Below, piece by piece: positions 21,806 to 26,925 of a DNA stretch of 26,925 nt; positions within the stretch are counted from its first letter, which is position 1; each line of letters opens with the position of its first letter. The notes below the pieces were generated by a model. It worked only from the letters and a program-made list of their open reading frames with translations. It had not been told where the DNA came from and did not search any database. The stretch is from Actinomycetes bacterium. GTDB taxonomy: Bacteria; Actinomycetota; Actinomycetes; Actinomycetales; Dermabacteraceae. Where the stretch lies: contig JAEWEZ010000132.1 in NCBI GenBank assembly GCA_023389045.1, positions 1-26,925 on the forward strand. The letters are read 5' to 3'. Made by a program: the position numbers and the translations under genes.

Positions 21806-24800
21806 ATGGCTGCTGAGGACTTCGTGCATCTCCACGTTCACACCGACTATTCGCTGCTGGACGGTGCCGCGAAGATCTCCACCCTGATCAATGAAGCCAA
21901 GAACCAGGGCCAGAAAGCGGTGGCGATTACCGACCACGGCTACCTGTTCGGGGCCTACGAGTTCTACGCCGCTGCGAAAGCAGCCGAGATCAAACCGATT
22001 ATCGGCGTGGAGGCGTACGTTACCCCCGGCACCTCCCGGCATGACCGCACTCGCGTGCAGTGGGGCACCCGCGAACAGCAGCTCGCCGGGGATGACGTCT
22101 CCGCCCGCGGCGCCTACACGCATCTGACCCTGCTCTCCCGCACCACCCCGGGGATGCACAATCTGTTCCGCCTCGCCTCCGCTGCCTCCCTGGATGGGCA
22201 GATGGGCAAGTGGCCGCGTATGGACCGGGAGATCCTGCAGAAGTATTCCGACGGGCTGATCGCCACCTCCGGCTGCCCCTCCAGTGAGGTGCAGACCCGG
22301 CTGCGGCTCGGGCAGTGGGATGAGGCCCTCAAAGCCGCCGGTGAATACCAGGACATCTTCGGCAAAGAGAACTACTTCGTCGAACTGATGGATCACGGCC
22401 TGCAGATCGAACAGCGGGTCACGAAAGACCTGCTCAAGCTCGCCAAAACCATCGGCGCGCCGCTTGTGGCCACCAATGACCTGCACTACGTGACCGAGCA
22501 GGATGCGACCATCCAGGATGTTCTGCTGTGCATCAACTCCGGTTCGAAGCTCGCCGATCCGGATCGCTTCAAGTTCGACGGCTCCGGCTACTACCTGAAG
22601 TCGGCCCGGGAGATGCGCGAGCTGTTCCGCGAACTGCCCGAAGCCTGCGATAACACTCTCGCGATCGCAGAAATGTGCGAGGTGGAGTTCCGCACAACCG
22701 CCGAGGGCGCGAACTTCATGCCGCACTTCGATGTCCCCGCCGGGGAAGACGAGCACTCCTGGTTCGTCAAGGAAGTGCAGCGCGGGCTTGAGTACCGCTA
22801 CCCGCAGGGGATTCCCGACGAGGTGCGCAAGCGCGCTGATTACGAGGTCGGGGTCATTACCCAGATGGGCTTCCCCGGCTACTTCCTGGTGGTCTCCGAC
22901 TACATCAAATGGGCCAAGGAACAGGGGATCCGGGTGGGTCCCGGCCGTGGTTCCGGCGCCGGTTCGATGGTCGCCTACGCCATGCGCATCACCGACCTTG
23001 ACCCGCTCGAGCACGGCCTCCTCTTCGAGCGCTTCCTGAACCCCGACCGTGTCTCCATGCCCGACTTCGACGTGGACTTCGACGATCGTCGCCGCGGGGA
23101 AGTCATCGACTATGTGGAGCAGAAATACGGCGAGGACCGCGTCGCCCAGGTGGTCACCTACGGCGTGATGAAGACGAAGAACTCCATCAAAGACGCCGCC
23201 CGCGTGCTCGACTATCCCTTCTCCATGGGCGACCGCCTCACCAAGGCGCTGCCGCCCGCGGTGATGGGTAAGGACATCCCGATCAAGGGCATTTTCGATC
23301 CGCAGCATCCGCGCTACGCGGAAGCCACCGAGTTCCGCAAAATGCATGATGAGGATCCCGATGCGCAGAAGGTCATCGAGATCGCCAAGGGCGTTGAGGG
23401 CCTCACCCGCGGCTGGGGCGTGCACGCCTGCGCGGTGATCATGTCCAGCGAGCCGCTGACCGACATCATCCCGATGATGCGGCGACCCTCCGACGGGCAG
23501 ATCATCACCCAGTTCGAATACCCCACCTGCGAGACCCTCGGTCTGCTGAAGATGGACTTCCTGGGGCTGCGTAACCTCACCGTGCTTTCCGATGCGATCG
23601 AGAACATCAACTCCAATGGCAAGGAAGCCCCCGACCTCGAACAGATCGGCTTCGAGGACCCCGCCACCTACGATCTGCTGCAGCGCGGCGACACCCTCGG
23701 CGTGTTCCAGCTGGATGGTTCGGGCATGCACACCCTGCTGCGCCAGATGAAGCCCGATAAGTTCGGCGACATTACCGCCGTTTCGGCCCTCTACCGCCCC
23801 GGCCCGATGGGCATGGGCTCACACACCAACTACGCCCTGCGTAAGAACGGGCTCCAGGAGATCACGCCGATCCACCCGGAGCTGGAGGAGCCCCTCGCTG
23901 AAATCCTGGATGAGACCTACGGCGTGCTGGTCTATCAGGAGCAGGTGATGCAGACCGCGCAGAAGGTCGCGGGCTACTCGCTCGGCCAGGCAGACATTCT
24001 CCGCCGCGCCATGGGCAAGAAGAAGAAAGCGGAACTGGATAAACAGTTCGTCTCCTTCGAAGCCGGTATGAAGGAACGCGGCTACAGCGATGCGGCGGTC
24101 TCGGCCCTGTGGGAGACCCTGCTGCCTTTCGCGGACTACGCCTTCAACAAGTCGCATTCCGCCGCCTACGGTGTGGTCTCCTACTGGACCGCCTACCTCA
24201 AGGCGAACTACCCGGTGGAGTACATGGCAGCCCTGCTCACCTCCACCCAGGAAAACCGCGACCGGCTCGGCCTCTACCTCGGCGACTGCCGCCACCGCGG
24301 GATCACCGTGCTCCCGCCGGACGTCAACGAATCCGGCATGTACTTCTCCGCGGTCGGTGACGATATCCGCTTTGGCCTCTCCGCAATCCGCAACGTCGGG
24401 GCAAACGTGGTGGAGGCAATCCTCGAGGCCCGCGAGGAGAAAGGTGCCTTCACCTCCTTTACGGACTTCCTCGACAAGGTGCCGCTGAGCGTCTGCAATA
24501 AGCGCACCATCGAATCCCTCATCAAGGGCGGTGCCTTCGACTCCATGGGAGTCAATCGCTGCTCCCTGGTGTTGATCCATGAAGACGCCGTGGACTCCGT
24601 CGTTGATGTGAAACGCAAGGAAGCCCAGGGGCAGTACGACCTCTTCGGCGATGTGTTTGGTGAGCAGACGGGGCAGGCGGGTGGTTCCGCTGCGACCATC
24701 ACCATCCCGGATGTCACCGAGTGGGACCGCAAGGAGAAACTCTCCTTCGAACGCAACATGCTCGGCCTCTACGTCTCGGACCATCCGCTGTACGGGCTCG

Positions 24801-25360
24801 AGCATGTGATCGCCCAGCATTCGAGCACGACGATCAGCGCGCTCGCCGATGAAGGGGTGGTGCAGGACGGCGCCATGGTCACCATCGCCGGGCTCATCAC
24901 CGGCCTGCAGCGTAAGACCACCAAGAAGGGCGATATGTGGGCGATCGCGACCGTCGAGGACCTCGAAGGGTCGATCGACTGCCTGCTATTCCCGCAGACG
25001 TACCAGACGGTCGCCACGGAACTGGCCGAAGACCTCGTCGTGTCGATGAAGGGCCGGGTGGACACCTCCAAGGGCATGCCTGAGCTGCGCGTGATGGAGA
25101 TGACGATCCCGGATACCTCCAATGTGGGCGCGCAGGGACCGGTCACGATTTCTCTGCCGGCGGTGCGCGCCACCACCCGGGTGGCGGAGCAGCTGCGCGG
25201 GGTGCTCGCCGATAACCCCGGCGGGAGCGAAGTGCATCTGCGCCTGCTGGAGCCCGGACGCACGACGGTGATGCGCGTGGATAAGCGGCTGTCGGTGGCG
25301 CCGTCGGCGGCGCTGTACGCCTCCTTGAAAGCGCTTCTCGGACCGGGCTGCCTGGGCTAG
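21806..25360 (+). CDS. dnaE: DNA polymerase III alpha subunit (DnaE1)
   Basis: A 1184-residue replicative polymerase. The PHP domain starts HLHVHTDYSLLDG (8-20), with further metal-site residues in ITDHGYLFGAYEF and NDLHYV (Asp225, His227); these look intact, as in actinobacterial DnaE1, whose PHP domain proofreads. The polymerase triad is Asp422 and Asp424 in PDFDVDF plus Asp584 in KMDFLGL. RRAMGKKKK and FNKSHSAAYGVVSYWTAYLK are conserved fingers and thumb elements. A C-terminal OB fold (about 1025-1090) has VTIAGLITGLQRKTTKKGD. ATG 21806 is chosen because MAAEDFVHLHVHTDYSLLDG is the family start. It is not the mutagenic DnaE2. Confidence 0.97.
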   Translation: MAAEDFVHLHVHTDYSLLDGAAKISTLINEAKNQGQKAVAITDHGYLFGAYEFYAAAKAAEIKPIIGVEAYVTPGTSRHDRTRVQWGTREQQLAGDDVSARGAYTHLTLLSRTTPGMHNLFRLASAASLDGQMGKWPRMDREILQKYSDGLIATSGCPSSEVQTRLRLGQWDEALKAAGEYQDIFGKENYFVELMDHGLQIEQRVTKDLLKLAKTIGAPLVATNDLHYVTEQDATIQDVLLCINSGSKLADPDRFKFDGSGYYLKSAREMRELFRELPEACDNTLAIAEMCEVEFRTTAEGANFMPHFDVPAGEDEHSWFVKEVQRGLEYRYPQGIPDEVRKRADYEVGVITQMGFPGYFLVVSDYIKWAKEQGIRVGPGRGSGAGSMVAYAMRITDLDPLEHGLLFERFLNPDRVSMPDFDVDFDDRRRGEVIDYVEQKYGEDRVAQVVTYGVMKTKNSIKDAARVLDYPFSMGDRLTKALPPAVMGKDIPIKGIFDPQHPRYAEATEFRKMHDEDPDAQKVIEIAKGVEGLTRGWGVHACAVIMSSEPLTDIIPMMRRPSDGQIITQFEYPTCETLGLLKMDFLGLRNLTVLSDAIENINSNGKEAPDLEQIGFEDPATYDLLQRGDTLGVFQLDGSGMHTLLRQMKPDKFGDITAVSALYRPGPMGMGSHTNYALRKNGLQEITPIHPELEEPLAEILDETYGVLVYQEQVMQTAQKVAGYSLGQADILRRAMGKKKKAELDKQFVSFEAGMKERGYSDAAVSALWETLLPFADYAFNKSHSAAYGVVSYWTAYLKANYPVEYMAALLTSTQENRDRLGLYLGDCRHRGITVLPPDVNESGMYFSAVGDDIRFGLSAIRNVGANVVEAILEAREEKGAFTSFTDFLDKVPLSVCNKRTIESLIKGGAFDSMGVNRCSLVLIHEDAVDSVVDVKRKEAQGQYDLFGDVFGEQTGQAGGSAATITIPDVTEWDRKEKLSFERNMLGLYVSDHPLYGLEHVIAQHSSTTISALADEGVVQDGAMVTIAGLITGLQRKTTKKGDMWAIATVEDLEGSIDCLLFPQTYQTVATELAEDLVVSMKGRVDTSKGMPELRVMEMTIPDTSNVGAQGPVTISLPAVRATTRVAEQLRGVLADNPGGSEVHLRLLEPGRTTVMRVDKRLSVAPSAALYASLKALLGPGCLG

Positions 25361-25365
25361 GTCTC

Positions 25366-25429
25366 AGCAGGCAGGTGAGGCTGCGACCGCAGAACTTCAC
25401 GGCTTGCTGTTCTGCGGTCACCGCCTGCT
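25366..25429 (+). terminator. Two-part hairpin after dnaE, probable terminator
   Basis: An inner perfect 11-bp stem, GACCGCAGAAC (25385-25395) with GTTCTGCGGTC (25409-25419), sits inside an outer 7-bp stem, AGCAGGC (25366-25372) with GCCTGCT (25423-25429). GGTGA (25374-25378) could also pair with TCACC (25418-25422). It begins 5 bases after the dnaE stop. No T-run follows, but its strength and position fit termination or 3'-end protection. Confidence 0.65.
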
Positions 25430-25484
25430 ACCCGGCGGTCTGGATGCTTCCGCGCTGCCTCTCGCCTTGCTCTCAGCCGTCCTC

Positions 25485-25490
25485 TACAGT
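25485..25490 (+). promoter_or_regulatory. Possible -10 element for the acyl-CoA dehydrogenase-like gene
   Basis: TACAGT fits TANNNT. Initiation 5-7 bases downstream would start the RNA at 25495-25497, exactly where the 5' arm of the leader structure begins. No convincing -35 hexamer is visible. Confidence 0.4.
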
Positions 25491-25494
25491 GGCC

Positions 25495-25579
25495 GACAAG
25501 GCCGGTTCTTAGCGGAATCACCTGTGAAAACGACAGGTCACGCGGCCTTGTCCTCCCAGAACACCGGCGAAAGGTTCTG
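25495..25579 (+). promoter_or_regulatory. Structured, riboswitch-like leader RNA
   Basis: P1 is a perfect 10-bp stem, GACAAGGCCG (25495-25504) with CGGCCTTGTC (25543-25552). Inside it a 15-base junction leads to P2, ACCTGT (25520-25525) with ACAGGT (25533-25538), loop GAAAACG, then a 4-base junction. P3, CAGAAC (25557-25562) with GTTCTG (25574-25579), encloses or pairs with the ribosome binding site AAAGG (25570-25574). GTTCT occurs both in the junction (25505-25509) and in P3 (25574-25578), so AGAAC (25558-25562) has two competing partners. This is the layout of a translational switch. I do not recognise the class; ligand and function are unknown. Confidence 0.5.
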
Positions 25580-25581
25580 AC

Positions 25582-26844
25582 TTGAGCGTGTCCATGAGCG
25601 ATGACGCATCCACCACTCCCGCGACCGATACCGCCGCCCGCGACCTCAGCCCGGAGGTCTTCCTCCCTGAGTCGCTGCTCGCTCCGATGCGCGAGCGCGC
25701 ACCGATGTACGACCGCGAAAACCGTTTCTTCGACGACGACCTCGCTGACCTGCGCGAGGCCGGCTACCTGCAACTGCTCGTCCCCAGCGAACTCGGGGGC
25801 CTCGGCGGCACGCTGCTGCAGGCCGGGCGTATTCAGCGACGCCTCGCCCAGTACGCCCCCGCCACCGCACTGGCCATGAACATGCACCTGGTCATCACCG
25901 GTGCCGCCCTGCACGCCTACCGTCTCGGTGAGGCCGGCGTGCGCCCCATCCTCGAGGATGCGGCGGCCGGGAAGCTCTACGCCTTCGGGATCTCCGAGGC
26001 CGGCAATGAGGCGATGCTCTTTGACGCCTCCACCTGCGCCCGCGAGGTGGAGAACGGCTGGGCCATGACCGGCACCAAGATCTTCACCTCCCTCGGCCCC
26101 GCCTGGGACCGCCTGGTGGTGCACGGTCGGGCGGCGGAGGTTGGCGAAGCTGATCCGCAGCTGCTGTTCGGCATTATTGAGCGCACCGATCAGGTGCAGG
26201 TGAAGGATGACTGGGACACCCACGGCATGCGTGCCACCCAGTCCTGCACCACCGTTCTCGACGGCGCACTGGTCACCTCGGATCGCGTCATCACAACCAC
26301 CCCCATTGGCCCCAACCGCGATCCCTTCGTGATGGGGATCTTCGGCTGCTTCGAACTGCTCATCTCATCGGTGTACACCGGCATCGCCGAGCGGGCGATC
26401 ACGGTGGGCCGCGAGATTGCGCTGACCCGTCGCAGCGTCACCCGCGGCATTGTGCACGCCGATGATCCGGATATCCGGTGGCGCCTCGCCACGGCCGCGA
26501 TCGGCGTGGACGGCGTGGTGCTGCAGCTGGAGAAGGTCATGGCGGACCTGGATGCGCTCGGCACGGGCGAGTCGGGCCCGGGCATCACCGATCACGGTGC
26601 CCGCTGGTTCCTGCACTTCTCCGGGGTCAAGTCGCGTGCCACAGAAACCGCGATTATGGCGGTTGATCAGGTGCTCCGCTCCAGCGGTGGCGCCCACTAC
26701 TACCGCCGCAGCGAACTTGAGCGGCTGGCCCGTGACGTGCGCGCCGGCATGTACCACCCCTCCGATGAGGAGTCGGTGCACGCCTCCTACGCCAAGGCGC
26801 TGCTCGGAGAGATCGGCGAGGACCGCGATCCGATGCCGGCCTGA
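25582..26844 (+). CDS. Acyl-CoA dehydrogenase-like flavoprotein
   Basis: A 420-residue member of the acyl-CoA dehydrogenase superfamily, probably FAD-dependent. The N-terminal helical domain includes FDDDLADLREAGYLQLLVPS and ELGGLGG (52-76); the middle beta domain has FGISEAGNEAMLFD (135-148) and GWAMTGTKIFTSLGPAWD (159-176); the C-terminal helical domain ends with LERLARDVRAGMYHPSDEES. It resembles the YdbM/SfnC/DszC-like branch, which includes flavin monooxygenases of sulfur compounds as well as dehydrogenases, so substrate and reaction are open. TTG 25582 is preferred because AAAGG (25570-25574) lies 7 bases upstream; GTG 25588 and ATG 25594 are alternatives. It is separated from dnaE by a terminator and is outside the dcw unit. 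Confidence 0.82.
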   Translation: MSVSMSDDASTTPATDTAARDLSPEVFLPESLLAPMRERAPMYDRENRFFDDDLADLREAGYLQLLVPSELGGLGGTLLQAGRIQRRLAQYAPATALAMNMHLVITGAALHAYRLGEAGVRPILEDAAAGKLYAFGISEAGNEAMLFDASTCAREVENGWAMTGTKIFTSLGPAWDRLVVHGRAAEVGEADPQLLFGIIERTDQVQVKDDWDTHGMRATQSCTTVLDGALVTSDRVITTTPIGPNRDPFVMGIFGCFELLISSVYTGIAERAITVGREIALTRRSVTRGIVHADDPDIRWRLATAAIGVDGVVLQLEKVMADLDALGTGESGPGITDHGARWFLHFSGVKSRATETAIMAVDQVLRSSGGAHYYRRSELERLARDVRAGMYHPSDEESVHASYAKALLGEIGEDRDPMPA

Positions 26845-26857
26845 GAATCCCGCTCCT

Positions 26858-26880
26858 GCGGCTGCCTCCACGGCGGCCGC
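26858..26880 (+). terminator. GC-rich hairpin, probable terminator
   Basis: GCGGCTGCC (26858-26866) and GGCGGCCGC (26872-26880) form a 9-bp stem with one G-T pair and a 5-base loop, 13 bases after the stop of the acyl-CoA dehydrogenase-like gene. No T-run follows. The remaining bases to the window end hold nothing I can assign. Confidence 0.5.
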
Positions 26881-26925
26881 GTGACGCCGGAACATGCAGC
26901 GGCCCAGCCCCCATCCCATCGGGGC

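Noticed and set aside
21779..23731. 650-codon open frame on the - strand opposite dnaE
   Set aside because: It is a mirror of dnaE codon bias with no recognisable domain or operon context.
1..26925. Insertion sequences, prophage parts or tRNA genes
   Set aside because: No transposase, integrase, target-site duplication or tRNA-like cloverleaf was seen; the gene order is the intact conserved cluster.

Overview
This window is almost entirely the division and cell wall (dcw) cluster of a high-GC Gram-positive bacterium (Actinomycetota). The order mraZ-rsmH-ftsL-ftsI-murE-murF-mraY-murD-ftsW-murG-murC-ftsQ-ftsZ-pgeF-sepF-yggT-divIVA-lspA-rluA family-dnaE is the actinobacterial arrangement: no ftsA, ddl or murB, but SepF and DivIVA/Wag31 present. 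MurE carries the DNPR motif of meso-diaminopimelate-adding enzymes. G+C is high throughout, GTG starts are common and stop/start overlaps are frequent. I suspect a member of the Micrococcales, perhaps Dermabacteraceae, but nothing here fixes the genus. All 22 protein genes lie on the + strand.

Layout. (1) 1-498: an unassigned left edge and a small DUF3040 membrane protein. (2) 499-1247: a 749-bp non-coding stretch with a degenerate 38-bp tandem repeat, a terminator-like hairpin, two clusters of CTCCAC repeats and the three-unit GTGGG/GTGGA array expected of a MraZ operator. (3) 1248-16005: mraZ to ftsQ, the precursor synthesis and septal synthase genes. From murE to murG the genes overlap or nearly touch. 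murC has a possible leaderless promoter of its own. (4) 16006-20217: ftsZ with its own upstream promoter region, then pgeF, sepF, yggT and divIVA. The PLP-homeostasis gene yggS, often found between pgeF and sepF, is absent; a 277-bp spacer rich in inverted repeats lies there instead. (5) 20214-21748: lspA and an RluA-type pseudouridine synthase, overlapping with divIVA. (6) 21806-25360: dnaE, apparently leaderless, closed by a strong two-part hairpin. (7) 25361-26925: an acyl-CoA dehydrogenase-like gene behind a highly structured leader.

How the genes fit together. MurC-F build the stem peptide, MraY and MurG make lipid I and lipid II, FtsW and FtsI polymerise and cross-link it at the septum, FtsL and FtsQ belong to the regulatory subcomplex, FtsZ with SepF forms and anchors the ring, and DivIVA marks the poles and septum. 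MraZ probably autoregulates the front of the cluster.

The genes are conventional; the unusual material is in the spacers. The best candidate for something undescribed is the leader of the last gene (25495-25579): a perfect 10-bp stem enclosing a second stem, followed by a hairpin that covers the ribosome binding site and whose 5' strand could instead pair with a duplicate of the site-proximal sequence inside the first structure. This is a riboswitch-like layout that I cannot match to a known class. Second is the cluster of reverse-oriented MraZ-like boxes 90-360 bp upstream of mraZ. All positions and pairings were read by eye; no folding or database search was run.
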